Source: Taibaiella sp. (lineage in GTDB: Bacteria > Bacteroidota > Bacteroidia > Chitinophagales > Chitinophagaceae). Taken from it: 64,000 nt of DNA. Location of the stretch: positions 992,001 through 1,056,000 of the forward strand of contig JAHBTQ010000001.1 of the NCBI GenBank assembly GCA_019638495.1. Reading direction: 5' to 3'. The notes beneath the pieces are model-generated. The model did not search any database, was not told the origin of the DNA, and saw nothing but the letters and a program-made list of their open reading frames with translations. Positions 16,236-25,128 of this stretch are shown here, piece after piece (the stretch's first letter is position 1; each line of letters begins with the position of its first letter). The translations under genes were made by a program, and so were the position numbers.

Positions 16236-19200
16236 TTATTCGTCGTCCATCTCTGCCTCCTCTGGCTGACGAACCAGTTCATAGCGTTTTGCAAAGTTGC
16301 ACCAATGGCATTCCTCCTTTCCACAGCCACGGTCGAACTCATGGTTCATGATGCGCGAGTATGCGTCCTTGAGCTGCGAAAGCACAACGTTCTCATCCGT
16401 GGGACTGAAGGGAATTGTATATCGTTTATACTCACCGTTTTTCATCTTTTGCACGTACAAAAATTCCCCTGAGCTCACCCGCCAATTCCTGTCTTCATAT
16501 CGCTCCAGCAGCAGTTTGTAGAATACCATCTGTCGCCAGTAATCGCCGCCGCTTGGATCTTTTTCATTCGGCCCCAGCAGGTTTGCCGAGGAAAACGTGC
16601 TGTCAGGCGAGCCTGTCTTATAGTCAATGACCTTACAGCTATCTCCGTACAGTTCTATCTTATCTATCTTGCCGGTTACGGGTACGCCATCCAGCATATA
16701 GCGGGGCACCTTGTATTCTATTTCTACATCCTTGTGCATGGTAGGCACAAAGTGGTCATAGTAGTCGCTGAGCAGGGTGAGCCCCTGTTCCATTCTGCGT
16801 TCATACTGAACCTGTGTGAATGCTGCTGACTCCCTGTAGAGCTCTGAACGGAAGAAGGACAGCACGCGCTCTTTATCTGGGAATTCACCTTTGTTGCTTT
16901 TCATTTCCAGCATCATGCGCTCCAGGGTATTGTGTATGGCGCTACCAAAGCCAAATGCGTCACTTTTTTGCATCGGCACCTTCAGCACTGTTTCATAGTA
17001 GAAGGTTAGTGGACAGCGCAGGAACCTGGCAAGCTGTGTGGCACTCATGATGAACTGCTGCAGCATGCGGTCTACCCAGGCCGCATTCGCAATTTTTATC
17101 CGCACTTCGTCCACCGGTTTCATTGCCCATGCTATATGGTCAGCCACAATTGCTACCGGTACTCTTGCCTGTTCCCTTTCCTCTTCAGTGCATATCTCGT
17201 CTATGAATGCGGACGCAGTTTGGTTCCCGCCTGCATTCTCGTTTAACGCATAGGAAACGATGAGGTGTTTCTTTGCACGGGTAAGCGCCACATAAAAGAG
17301 CCTGCGCGCCACCTCTTGCTTGTAGGTGCTGTCGGCATCTACCTCTGTGGCGGTGATGGTGTCCGGCAATTTGTATTCGCTGCCGGCACCACGTTTCTTC
17401 TCCCAGAATTTAGCCTGGCAGCCGATGAGAAATACATACTCGAATTCATTGCCTTTAGAACTGTGAGCAGTGTAAAAATGCACGCCATTGTCGCTCTGAA
17501 CTACTCGCTGCAGCGGCATTGAGATGCCTTCTTTGTCCATACGCTCCGTAATCTGAATAAATTCACCGGGGCGTATGCGCGGGCGACGGGAGTAGGTTTC
17601 CTTTATGTAGTCGAACAGCGTATTAAGCACCTGCAGGTTCCATATGTGGTCGGGATTCTTGAGTAGATGCGCCACTATTCCGCTTTCATGTACTATCTTC
17701 TCTACCAGCAGCGGCAGTGGCATAGCTAGTTGTTGCCGTTCCCATTCATCCAGGTTACGGCCAAGGCGGTGCATAGCCTGTGCTGACGATAGATTCAGTG
17801 ACTCTATAAGTAGCGGATTAGAAAGCAGAAGGCGCCACCTGAGTGGCCCTGTTTCTTTCTTGCTTTGCTGCATGTGAAGTGCCAGCGCCGCTATGTCGCC
17901 TGCGTCTATGCCCAGCCAGGGCGAGTGCATCAGCTCAAACAGTATCGCTTCTCCATCAAAAGTCTTTTTGCGCTCCGCATCGAGATAGCGAAGCACATTG
18001 AGTACTTGTATAGTGAGCGGGTGGTCAAGTATATTTTCAGCCTTCTTTACGTTGTACGGAATCCCTTTTCGTTCAAATAGCGCTATTATGTTCTCTGCCT
18101 GTTTATGTTGCGAGTAGAGAATAGCTATATCATTCAGCGGCACGCCCTGCTGGCGCAGTTGCTCTATCTGCAATACCGTGTCGGCCTCCTCCTGTAGTGT
18201 GTTTTGATAGCTCCGCACAATTGGCTTTACAGTGTTTTTTCCACCTGCAAATCGGTCGTTAGCAGCCACAATGTTCTTATCCAGCTTCAGCTCCGAAAGT
18301 TGGCTTACAAGGCGCTGCTTGTTGTGCTGTATGGTGGCCATGGCCTTATCTATTACCGCCTGAGAAGAGCGATAGTTGTGGGGCAGCACAATAACCTTTA
18401 TGCCCTCGCGGTAGCGCGTATAGTAGTCCACAATGTTGCGAATGCGCGCACCCTGGAACTCGTAGATACTTTGGTCGTCATCGCCCACAACAAATATGTT
18501 GGGCTCATCCCAGTAGGATGTGAGGTAGTTGAGCAGATCATACTGAGAGCCATTCGTGTCCTGGAACTCATCTACAAGTATAAACTGGTAGCGCTCCTGG
18601 TAGCTCTGCAGCAACACGGGGTTGCGCTCAAACTCGTTGAGCACCCACAGTATCATGTCGCTGAAGTCGTATAGACCCTTGTCGCGCATGCGCTCCTGGT
18701 AGGTATTGAAGAGGTAGGCTGCAGCACGCGTATTTTCCATCCGGGCTGTTTCCTCGTCTATTGCGCTCTGTTTCAGGTCGCCTTTCTGAAAGTTCTTGTA
18801 CTTCTGTTGGTATTGATATGCTTTCCTTTCCGGCAGGCTCGCGATGTATTCGTCTATTGCAGCAGATATATCGTCCGGTGTCAGGTGCTCGCGCTTCATC
18901 ATCTCGAAGAGGTTGCCCAGCTTGTTGGAGTCGTTGTAAATATCCCCACTTAGACGGCGCAGCTTATGACCCTGCGGCAGTGTTTCAAGTATTTCGTGCA
19001 TCAACTCGGCCTTCTGCAGTTCGTCTATGATCTGCAGGTCGCGCTTGCTGAATAGCTCGCTGTTGTTCTGGATAACCATGTTACAGAAGCTGTGAAAATT
19101 GAAGATGTTTACCTTGTGGGCAGCATTGCCCACTATCTGCACCAGTCGACGACGCATAGAGTTGGTGGCCTCGTCGGTATAGGTAAGGCAAAGTACCTCT

Positions 19201-19385
19201 TGCGGCTGCACCTGCACTTCGCTGCGCAGGAGGTTGGCAATGCGCATAGCCAGTACTTCCGTTTTGCCGGTGCCGGGGCCGGCTATTACCATCACAGGTC
19301 CGTATATGGTATCTACCGCCTCTTTCTGGCGGTCATTCAGCTTATTATAGCGCTCCAGGAAGAGGTCTTCTTTATTCTGCATCAT
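16236..19385 (-). CDS. UvrD-type helicase fused to a PD-(D/E)XK nuclease with probable Fe-S staple
   Basis: A 1049-residue single-chain enzyme expected to unwind and cut DNA ends in recombinational repair. Superfamily 1A helicase motifs: GPGTGKT at 36-42, LTYTDEAT, DEFQD near 269, GDDDQSIYEFQGA, HNYRSS, TAHSSKGNEFEYVF and LFYVALTRAKK. The C-terminal third is a RecB/AddB-like nuclease: SAIHNTLERM, then DKIELYG and VIDYKTG near 905-920. Cys791 precedes the nuclease and Cys1021, Cys1026, Cys1029 follow it, the four-Cys pattern that holds a 4Fe-4S cluster in AddB and Cas4. No second subunit gene is adjacent. AddAB-like processing is inference. Confidence 0.9.
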   Translation of the reverse strand: MMQNKEDLFLERYNKLNDRQKEAVDTIYGPVMVIAGPGTGKTEVLAMRIANLLRSEVQVQPQEVLCLTYTDEATNSMRRRLVQIVGNAAHKVNIFNFHSFCNMVIQNNSELFSKRDLQIIDELQKAELMHEILETLPQGHKLRRLSGDIYNDSNKLGNLFEMMKREHLTPDDISAAIDEYIASLPERKAYQYQQKYKNFQKGDLKQSAIDEETARMENTRAAAYLFNTYQERMRDKGLYDFSDMILWVLNEFERNPVLLQSYQERYQFILVDEFQDTNGSQYDLLNYLTSYWDEPNIFVVGDDDQSIYEFQGARIRNIVDYYTRYREGIKVIVLPHNYRSSQAVIDKAMATIQHNKQRLVSQLSELKLDKNIVAANDRFAGGKNTVKPIVRSYQNTLQEEADTVLQIEQLRQQGVPLNDIAILYSQHKQAENIIALFERKGIPYNVKKAENILDHPLTIQVLNVLRYLDAERKKTFDGEAILFELMHSPWLGIDAGDIAALALHMQQSKKETGPLRWRLLLSNPLLIESLNLSSAQAMHRLGRNLDEWERQQLAMPLPLLVEKIVHESGIVAHLLKNPDHIWNLQVLNTLFDYIKETYSRRPRIRPGEFIQITERMDKEGISMPLQRVVQSDNGVHFYTAHSSKGNEFEYVFLIGCQAKFWEKKRGAGSEYKLPDTITATEVDADSTYKQEVARRLFYVALTRAKKHLIVSYALNENAGGNQTASAFIDEICTEEEREQARVPVAIVADHIAWAMKPVDEVRIKIANAAWVDRMLQQFIMSATQLARFLRCPLTFYYETVLKVPMQKSDAFGFGSAIHNTLERMMLEMKSNKGEFPDKERVLSFFRSELYRESAAFTQVQYERRMEQGLTLLSDYYDHFVPTMHKDVEIEYKVPRYMLDGVPVTGKIDKIELYGDSCKVIDYKTGSPDSTFSSANLLGPNEKDPSGGDYWRQMVFYKLLLERYEDRNWRVSSGEFLYVQKMKNGEYKRYTIPFSPTDENVVLSQLKDAYSRIMNHEFDRGCGKEECHWCNFAKRYELVRQPEEAEMDDE

Positions 19386-19427
19386 AGCAGAATGAAGGTA
19401 GGAAGTATTTTGCTATTTGGTGGGTGG

Positions 19428-20189
19428 TTAGCACGCTGCAAGTATGGCGTCCCACAGCCCCACGCGGGCATGCAATGCCTGCTCCACGGCGGCCCGTGCC
19501 TCTTTCCATTTTGAATCATCATCACCACATAATTGTGCCGTCATTTCATATGCCAGGTGAGAGTGGTGGTCGCCGTCTACCTCTATGTGGCGTTCCAGGT
19601 AGTACTGGAAGATGTCGGCATTATGCCCTTGCTTGTTCAGCTCAGCCACAAAGGACAGGAACATACCCGGAATGAGGTCTTCGCGGCCAAAGGTGAACAC
19701 TGCTGCCATAACGTGGGGTTTGCCTGTTGCTATTACGTCGAAAGTGGTATTCACGAAATTTGATATTGAACCATCGGCACAGCAATTCTTCAGCGCTCCG
19801 CGCACACCTTCGCCGTCGGCTAGCGCTCTCAGCATAGCGTTTATGCGGCTCGTATCGGCACCCGACTGCTGCATGGCAGCCAGGTAAAGCTCAAAGTGGC
19901 TCATGCGGTTACCTTGAGCGTCCACATCACTTTCTTCGCCGGTTACTATTTCGTTTATCAGGTAGCGGGTATTGGCATTACCTCTTGGTACCCAGGGCAC
20001 ATCTACACATGTCAACTCGCGTTGCAGCGCTTTCAGCAGCGACATAAAATCCCACACGGCAAATATGTGGTGCTCCATAAAGGTGCGCAGTTGTCCTATG
20101 TTGGTGATAGATGCGTATAGCGGATGGTGCACCAGCGTTTCGCGCAGGGGCTGAATGTCTTTCTGAAGTTGTTCCAGGCGATTGTTCAT
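19428..20189 (-). CDS. DUF3050 family protein (heme-oxygenase-like fold)
   Basis: A 253-residue protein. The open frame runs upstream to 20645 through the Kazal gene, but the ATG at 20189 starts the conserved part ([20 protein letters not shown]). Family segments visible: [46 protein letters not shown] and [18 protein letters not shown]. The spaced His and Glu residues fit the all-helical heme-oxygenase-like fold assigned to DUF3050; some members of that superfamily are di-iron oxidases. Reaction unknown. A -7 box lies 36 nt upstream of the chosen start, which supports it. Confidence 0.87.
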   Translation of the reverse strand: MNNRLEQLQKDIQPLRETLVHHPLYASITNIGQLRTFMEHHIFAVWDFMSLLKALQRELTCVDVPWVPRGNANTRYLINEIVTGEESDVDAQGNRMSHFELYLAAMQQSGADTSRINAMLRALADGEGVRGALKNCCADGSISNFVNTTFDVIATGKPHVMAAVFTFGREDLIPGMFLSFVAELNKQGHNADIFQYYLERHIEVDGDHHSHLAYEMTAQLCGDDDSKWKEARAAVEQALHARVGLWDAILAAC

Positions 20190-20225
20190 ATGCAAGCGCC
20201 GCCCCCATTTTTTGGAAGCGGCGCG

Positions 20226-20233
20226 CAAAGATA
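20226..20233 (-). promoter_or_regulatory. Bacteroidota -7 element for the DUF3050 gene
   Basis: TATCTTTG on the minus strand, 36 nt before the ATG at 20189. Confidence 0.5.
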
Positions 20234-20257
20234 ATAGGAAGTGCTTTTCAAACAGCC

Positions 20258-20482
20258 TTACATGGTTCTGATACCATGCTGTGCGGCTATGCAACTGTTG
20301 CAATATGTTTTGCCGTCGCAGCCCGTTGCACCGGGGCAGTCCATAGTGCAGGCACGCTCTTTGTACACGGCCTCCAGTTTTTTGTCGTAGCAGCCGGTGG
20401 TTTTGTGGCAGGATGAAGAAGCAACGATAATAGCGGCTAAGACTATTGCAGTGCTGATAGCGGTTACGGTTATCCTTTTCAT
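20258..20482 (-). CDS. Small lipoprotein with Kazal-type inhibitor motif
   Basis: A 74-residue protein starting at the ATG at 20482 ([10 protein letters not shown]), with a lipoprotein signal ending SSSC. The mature part of about 50 residues carries [20 protein letters not shown] followed by CIAAQHGI, which matches the Kazal core C-x-DG-x-TY-x-N-x-C-x-A. Kazal domains inhibit serine proteases by a loop near the second Cys. Six or more Cys could form the usual disulfides after export. The target is unknown; defence of the envelope against external proteases is inference. Confidence 0.78.
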   Translation of the reverse strand: MKRITVTAISTAIVLAAIIVASSSCHKTTGCYDKKLEAVYKERACTMDCPGATGCDGKTYCNSCIAAQHGIRTM

Positions 20483-20544
20483 GTTGTTTGGAATTTGAAG
20501 GTATAACGCAAAAACAATGCCGAACCCCCACAATCACACGCTCT

Positions 20545-20574
20545 TTTGATACATTTTTATTGCGACTATCTTTG
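20545..20574 (+). promoter_or_regulatory. Bacteroidota promoter for the bestrophin gene
   Basis: TTTG at 20545-20548, 18 nt spacer, TATCTTTG at 20567-20574; the ATG at 20613 follows 38 nt later. Both boxes fit consensus. Confidence 0.65.
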
Positions 20575-20612
20575 ATGGCTACATTCGGCAAAGCCGTTTT
20601 AAACCATCTATT

Positions 20613-21629
20613 ATGTATATAGGATGTTACTATCGCCTCAAGCATTTTATACCCTGGACAAGGAAGAAGATATACAAGATGCTTGCATTGAGCATCGTGC
20701 CCACCGCGCTTTTCTATTGGCTGGGGTGGAAGTGGCTGGCGATACCCTGGGTGCCCGTGGCGCTGCTGGGCACAGCGGCGGCCTTCATTTCAGGCTTCAG
20801 GAATACGCAAACGTACAACAGGTGGTGGGAGGCCCGCCAGATATATGGCGCCATCATTAACAGCAGCCGCACATTTGGCATCATGGCGCGCGACTTTGTG
20901 CGCATGCCTCGTCTGGAGGAGGATGAGCATATACACCGCGAGCTTTTTTACCGGCACTTTGCCTGGCTTACAGCCATGCGGTTTCAACTGCGCGAAACAA
21001 AGCCGTGGGAGAGTTTACTTACGCGCAGTTATAACCGGGAGTATATGCGCTACTACAAGATTCCTGAGCGCGAAACTACCCTGGAAGATGAACTACGACC
21101 TTTTCTCTCACCTACAGAGTTGGCACGGGTAATGGCATCGAAGAACAAGGCCGCACAACTGGTGGCACACCAGTCAGACCGGCTAAAGGAATTGAACAGA
21201 TCGGGGTATATATCAGAGTTTAGCTACCCGGTAATAGAGCAGCAGCTACGCGACCTGTATGACCAGGAGGGCCGCTGCGAGCGCATAAAGAACACACCCT
21301 ACCCACGCCAGTTTTCAAGTGTAAACCTTTACTTTACCAACACACTTTGTGCCATGTTGCCTTTCGGCTTCCTGGGCGAGTTTACAAAGCTGGTAGACAA
21401 GTTTGGAGAGCCCATCATTTGGCTTACAGTACCATTTAGCGTGCTGATAGGCTGGGTGTTCCTGGTACTGGAACAGATAGGAGAAGTGACAGAGAACCCC
21501 TTTGAAGGTGGCCCTAACGATGTGCCGATAAGCCAGATTAGCCGCAACATAGAAATAGACATGCGCGAAATGCTGGGCGAAACCGAGCTGCCTGAGCCGG
21601 TGAAAGCTATGAATGATATTGTGATGTAG
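20613..21629 (+). CDS. Bestrophin family anion channel
   Basis: A 338-residue membrane protein of the bestrophin/UPF0187 (YneE) family; characterised members form pentameric anion or cation channels. The diagnostic segment [20 protein letters not shown] is at about residues 63-82, preceded by two hydrophobic helices and followed by a long cytosolic helical part and a second membrane pair ([20 protein letters not shown], then [20 protein letters not shown]). The ending [20 protein letters not shown] is also conserved. Monocistronic, with its own promoter. Ion selectivity cannot be read here. Confidence 0.9.
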   Translation: MYIGCYYRLKHFIPWTRKKIYKMLALSIVPTALFYWLGWKWLAIPWVPVALLGTAAAFISGFRNTQTYNRWWEARQIYGAIINSSRTFGIMARDFVRMPRLEEDEHIHRELFYRHFAWLTAMRFQLRETKPWESLLTRSYNREYMRYYKIPERETTLEDELRPFLSPTELARVMASKNKAAQLVAHQSDRLKELNRSGYISEFSYPVIEQQLRDLYDQEGRCERIKNTPYPRQFSSVNLYFTNTLCAMLPFGFLGEFTKLVDKFGEPIIWLTVPFSVLIGWVFLVLEQIGEVTENPFEGGPNDVPISQISRNIEIDMREMLGETELPEPVKAMNDIVM

Positions 21630-21691
21630 CGCTATGCCACTAGTTGTTTGCGTTCTTAACCAAAGTCAATAAACAGGGCAAATCGTCCCGA

Positions 21692-21699
21692 TACTTTTG
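21692..21699 (+). promoter_or_regulatory. Bacteroidota -7 element for the DUF4386 gene
   Basis: TACTTTTG, 25 nt before the ATG at 21725. Confidence 0.5.
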
Positions 21700-21724
21700 C
21701 ATTGCAGAAAAACAAAACAGCAGT

Positions 21725-22492
21725 ATGAAAAGCATCGGAACAAATCAAACAGCCCTCCAAGGGCAACGCAAAACGGCATTGGTAGCGGGTGTGGGCTACC
21801 TTGTCATCTTCTTCAGCGGCATATTTGCCAACTTCTTTGTGGTAGAGGGCCTGTATGTGCCAGGTAGTGCCGCTGAAACAATAGAGAACATAGCAAACAA
21901 TATGGGGCAGTTTCGCCTGGGCGTCCTTTCGTTTGTGCTGATGGTGGTGGCAGACCTTGTGCTCACGTGGTCGCTGTTTGTTCTTTTCAGGCAGGCGAAT
22001 GAAAAGTTGTCCATGTTTGCGGCTGCCTTCAGGCTGGTAAATGTGGCTATTTTCGGTATGGCGCTGGCTCATCTTGCGGCCATACCCGGGCTGGTTGGCG
22101 GCAATGTAGCTGTCGGGTCCTTTACACAGTCGGCGGTTATGCAATCGTTCGCAGCGTTTAATAACACCTGGCTCATAGGGCTTGTGTTTTTTGGTGTGCA
22201 CCTCCTGGCGCTGGCGGCGCTGACCATGCAGTCGCGCAGTGTGCCGCGGGTCATTGCGGCGTTGCTGTGCATAGCAGGTGTGGGGTATCTTTTGGACACT
22301 ACCGCCCGGTTTGGCATGCAGCACTATGACGCCTACAAGACCTACTTTTCTATGGCAGTAATAGTGCCGGGCGTGGTTGGCGAGTTTTCTTTCACCATCT
22401 GGCTATTGGTGCGGGGCGGCAGCACAAAAAGAGATAAGCATCCTGCGGTTGCAAGCTCAGCGGTTGGCCAGGCGCTTTCGAATGCGGCTTAG
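21725..22492 (+). CDS. DUF4386 family membrane protein
   Basis: A 255-residue protein with six to seven hydrophobic helices. It fits DUF4386: GVGYLVIFFSGIFANFFV near the start, DLVLTWSLFVLFR, a central FRLVNVAIFGMALAHL and the end GVVGEFSFTIWLLVRG. The ATG at 21725 is preferred over upstream codons since a -7 box lies between them. Its last 36 bp overlap the end of the convergent Crp-like gene. Function of the family is unknown; many members sit next to a regulator, as here. Confidence 0.85.
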   Translation: MKSIGTNQTALQGQRKTALVAGVGYLVIFFSGIFANFFVVEGLYVPGSAAETIENIANNMGQFRLGVLSFVLMVVADLVLTWSLFVLFRQANEKLSMFAAAFRLVNVAIFGMALAHLAAIPGLVGGNVAVGSFTQSAVMQSFAAFNNTWLIGLVFFGVHLLALAALTMQSRSVPRVIAALLCIAGVGYLLDTTARFGMQHYDAYKTYFSMAVIVPGVVGEFSFTIWLLVRGGSTKRDKHPAVASSAVGQALSNAA

Positions 22493-23026
22493 CGATTCCG
22501 GCTTCACACCAAGGTAGGTGGCAAGATGGTACTGCGGAATACGTTGCAGCAGTTCCGGCCTTGTGTCCTGCAGGTGCTGGTAACGTTCCTCCGGGCTTCG
22601 TGTAATATAGACTGCCAGCTCGTCCTGGCTGCGGCCAAAGCCCACCTCCATCGAGGAGCGGCACAGCGCAGCAAAGCCGGGGAACTCCTTTATCAGCGCC
22701 TGCTCGTTTTCATGGGTCAGCACAGAGAGGGTGCAGTCTTCAACACACTGCATAAAGTGGGTAGAGGGCGACTGGCGGGCATAGCTGGACAGAGCGGCGG
22801 CAGATTCGTTCTCAGTATAAAATGCGGTGGTGCGCTCTTCGCCGTCAATGATGTAGTAGCAGCGCACGCAGCCCTTCAGCACGAAGTACGACTCCCGCGC
22901 CACCTCACCTTCGCGCAGCAGCACAGTGCCCTTCGCATATTCCTTTACGGGTATCCGCCGGCCAATGGCTTCCTTATCTTCTTCGGTAAGGAAGCCATCG
23001 CCGTCTGATAGTTCGGTATGCTCCAT
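22457..23026 (-). CDS. Crp/Fnr family transcriptional regulator
   Basis: A 189-residue DNA-binding regulator. The cyclic-nucleotide-binding-like domain (about 20-120) shows KEYAKGTVLLREGEVARESY and FVLKGCVRCYY; the C-terminal helix-turn-helix includes ATYLGVKPESLSRIRKRLA. The start at 23026 is chosen over 23047 because a -7 box lies at 23045-23052. It has the short form common in Bacteroidota, where the effector is often unknown. Convergent and overlapping with the DUF4386 gene by 36 bp, so antisense effects between the two are possible. Confidence 0.88.
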   Translation of the reverse strand: MEHTELSDGDGFLTEEDKEAIGRRIPVKEYAKGTVLLREGEVARESYFVLKGCVRCYYIIDGEERTTAFYTENESAAALSSYARQSPSTHFMQCVEDCTLSVLTHENEQALIKEFPGFAALCRSSMEVGFGRSQDELAVYITRSPEERYQHLQDTRPELLQRIPQYHLATYLGVKPESLSRIRKRLANR

Positions 23027-23044
23027 CCCTTGTTGATTGAGGAA

Positions 23045-23052
23045 CAAAGATA
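23045..23052 (-). promoter_or_regulatory. Bacteroidota -7 element for the Crp-like gene
   Basis: TATCTTTG on the minus strand, 18 nt before the ATG at 23026. Confidence 0.55.
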
Positions 23053-23081
23053 CGAAAGATGAAAAGAGGGGGTGAGTGGAA

Positions 23082-24281
23082 CTACCCCTTCGGATACGGT
23101 ATGGTCACTTCAAACAGCGCTCCATTCGGTGGCTCTGACGTTATATTGAAAGTGCCGTTCATGCCCTGCACTAAGTGTTTCACAAGGTCCAGCCCAAAAC
23201 CATAGCCCTTTTCGCCGCTCGTGCCATCTGTAGATTTCGCCTTGCCAGTGAGCAGTTCTTCTACCTTGTCTGCCGGTATTCCTTCACCGCTATCCTTCAC
23301 CGCTATTTTCAGTGTGTTCTGTTTTTCTTCTTCACTTAGTGAAAGGGTAACTTTTACATCTCCGAATTTGGGCGTAAACTTTATGGCGTTTGAGATGAGG
23401 TTGCCCGCTATCTGCATCAGCTTGTTGTGCGGAAACACTAACTCTTCCGTTGGGCGGGAGGTGGCAAAGGTTAGCATAATATTCTTGCTTTTCGCCTGTG
23501 GCACATAAAGCTTTTCCAGCTTCTCACGAAACAGCACCAGTGTCAGCTCATTGCTCTTCACATTACGGTTACGTTTCTGATCGTTTTCCAGTATTTCGTC
23601 TGCTAGTTCCAGCACAGATTTGCCGCCCTTGTAAATGAGGTTAATGAAGTCTATCACCTCATCCAGCTTGTTCTCATTCCCCTGTGTTTGTATGATCTCT
23701 GCAAGGCCAATGATACCACCGATGGGCCCGCGTATGTCATGCAACACTTTGTTTTGTGTGCTTTTTACGTCTGTTATGTTGTTGCGCAGTTGCTCAATGT
23801 ATTTGTACACACGCAGCCTGCTCACTACTTCTTCTGCTATGATACGTAGCATCTCCGTTTTTTCGGGAGACAGGGAATGTGGTCGCCGGTCCATTACACA
23901 CAATGCGCCCAGGTTCACATTGTCAAACTGCAGTGGAAGGCCGAAGTAGTAGCGGAGGTTGGGGTCGCCCGACACGTAAAATTTGTCCTTGAAACGGTCG
24001 TCGTTTGCCAGGTCATTTACTTCAAAAGAGCCGCTGCCCACAATGGTGTATTGGCACACAGAGTCTTCACGTGGCATCTGGTCTATCTCAAATCCATGTT
24101 TCGATACGGTCCATTGCGTATAGGAGTCCAGTATGTTCACAAAGGATATCTCAGTGCCAGCTATTGTGGCTGCCAGGCGCGCAAGCTGCTTAAAGTTGTC
24201 GAAATTGGTGAAGTCGATATTTAGCTCGGCAAGCTGGAGCACACGCTCCATCTCGTTCTCAGGAATCGGTAGGTTACTCAT
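23082..24281 (-). CDS. GAF-domain sensor histidine kinase
   Basis: A 399-residue soluble sensor kinase. Residues about 20-160 form a GAF domain (FVNILDSYTQWTVSKHG, then YYFGLPLQFDNVNLGALCVM). The phosphorylated His181 lies in LHDIRGPIGGIIGL, and the ATPase domain has the N box NLISNAIKFTP, DSGEGIP and GYGFGLDLVKHLVQGM. No membrane segment, so it senses a cytosolic signal such as a small ligand or redox state. No response regulator is adjacent. The ATG at 24281 begins the conserved N terminus; a TAATTTTG box ends only 6 nt upstream of it, hinting at a near-leaderless mRNA. Confidence 0.9.
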   Translation of the reverse strand: MSNLPIPENEMERVLQLAELNIDFTNFDNFKQLARLAATIAGTEISFVNILDSYTQWTVSKHGFEIDQMPREDSVCQYTIVGSGSFEVNDLANDDRFKDKFYVSGDPNLRYYFGLPLQFDNVNLGALCVMDRRPHSLSPEKTEMLRIIAEEVVSRLRVYKYIEQLRNNITDVKSTQNKVLHDIRGPIGGIIGLAEIIQTQGNENKLDEVIDFINLIYKGGKSVLELADEILENDQKRNRNVKSNELTLVLFREKLEKLYVPQAKSKNIMLTFATSRPTEELVFPHNKLMQIAGNLISNAIKFTPKFGDVKVTLSLSEEEKQNTLKIAVKDSGEGIPADKVEELLTGKAKSTDGTSGEKGYGFGLDLVKHLVQGMNGTFNITSEPPNGALFEVTIPYPKG

Positions 24282-24287
24282 ACCACG

Positions 24288-24295
24288 CAAAATTA
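24288..24295 (-). promoter_or_regulatory. Possible -7 element for the GAF kinase
   Basis: TAATTTTG on the minus strand fits TAnnTTTG but ends 6 nt before the ATG, which would leave almost no leader. Confidence 0.3.
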
Positions 24296-24373
24296 GGGAG
24301 GATGGGTCTATTTTATGAAACTGGGGCAACGTTTTGCCGGTCAACGGCATATCTTCATATTAAAGTGGCGTCT

Positions 24374-25075
24374 ATGAGTTTAGTTTTTAGGATTTTAGCC
24401 TTGCTCACGGTTTCAGTGGGAATATTTGCCAGTAGTTCCGGCGCGCAGGAATTACAAGAAAGAGACGACCGTGCCTCCCAATTGAAGCGTTCTGACATCG
24501 CTGGCCTGAAACCGGATAATGAAATATTCCGGCTTCCATGGGATACCATAATGGAGCGGGATATATTGTGGAAGAAGCGCGTTTGGCGAGATGTTGACGC
24601 CGCAATAGAGGTCAACGCGCCATTTGCTCCGGGCGCCAAAAGTCTTGCCGCAATTTTGTTGCGCGGGGCTTTGGGCCACCGGTTCGACGCCTACGCCGAC
24701 AATGATGGTAAACTGATCAACAAGGTGGATTCACAAACGCTGGCGCAAATGGATGTATCCGGCAATCGGGATGACATCGCCAAAGTGACGAAGTACATAG
24801 TGAAGGAAGACTGGTTCTATGTGGAGAGCAAGAAGAAGTTGGTAGTTCGTATTGTGGGCATTGCGCCGGTGGCCAAAGTTGCACATGCCGGTGGTGGCGA
24901 AGCGGAACAGGCGCTTTTCTGGGTCTATTATCCCGCTGCCCGGGAATACCTTTCAGGGTCCCGCGCTACAGCCACGGCAAACTGGGATCAGCTACTGCAA
25001 AGCCGCAACTTCGGCAGCGAGATAACCAGGGTCAGTGAGCCAACGCGGCCGGATGAGAGTGACATCGCGCACTAG
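24374..25075 (+). CDS. GldN/PorN-like protein (orphan)
   Basis: A 233-residue exported protein that resembles GldN/PorN, the periplasmic ring partner of GldK in the type IX secretion system. The signal peptide is MSLVFRILALLTVSVGIFAS, cut near SGAQ. Family-like blocks: IMERDILWKKRVWRDVDAAI near 56, then YIVKEDWFYVESKKKLVVRI near 142, then GIAPV and ALFWVYYPAAREYL. gldN normally follows gldKLM; none of those is here, so this is a stand-alone copy. It may be a paralogue with another role. Assignment is by pattern recognition and should be tested by profile search. Confidence 0.72.
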   Translation: MSLVFRILALLTVSVGIFASSSGAQELQERDDRASQLKRSDIAGLKPDNEIFRLPWDTIMERDILWKKRVWRDVDAAIEVNAPFAPGAKSLAAILLRGALGHRFDAYADNDGKLINKVDSQTLAQMDVSGNRDDIAKVTKYIVKEDWFYVESKKKLVVRIVGIAPVAKVAHAGGGEAEQALFWVYYPAAREYLSGSRATATANWDQLLQSRNFGSEITRVSEPTRPDESDIAH

Positions 25076-25128
25076 CCCGTCTGCATACCGGAGCAATTCC
25101 AGGATGTTTTTATGTGAAAAGCAAAAGG

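Noticed and set aside
20190..20645. N-terminal extension of the DUF3050 gene up to 20645
   Set aside because: The added residues overlap the Kazal lipoprotein in another frame and are not conserved; a -7 box lies before the ATG at 20189.
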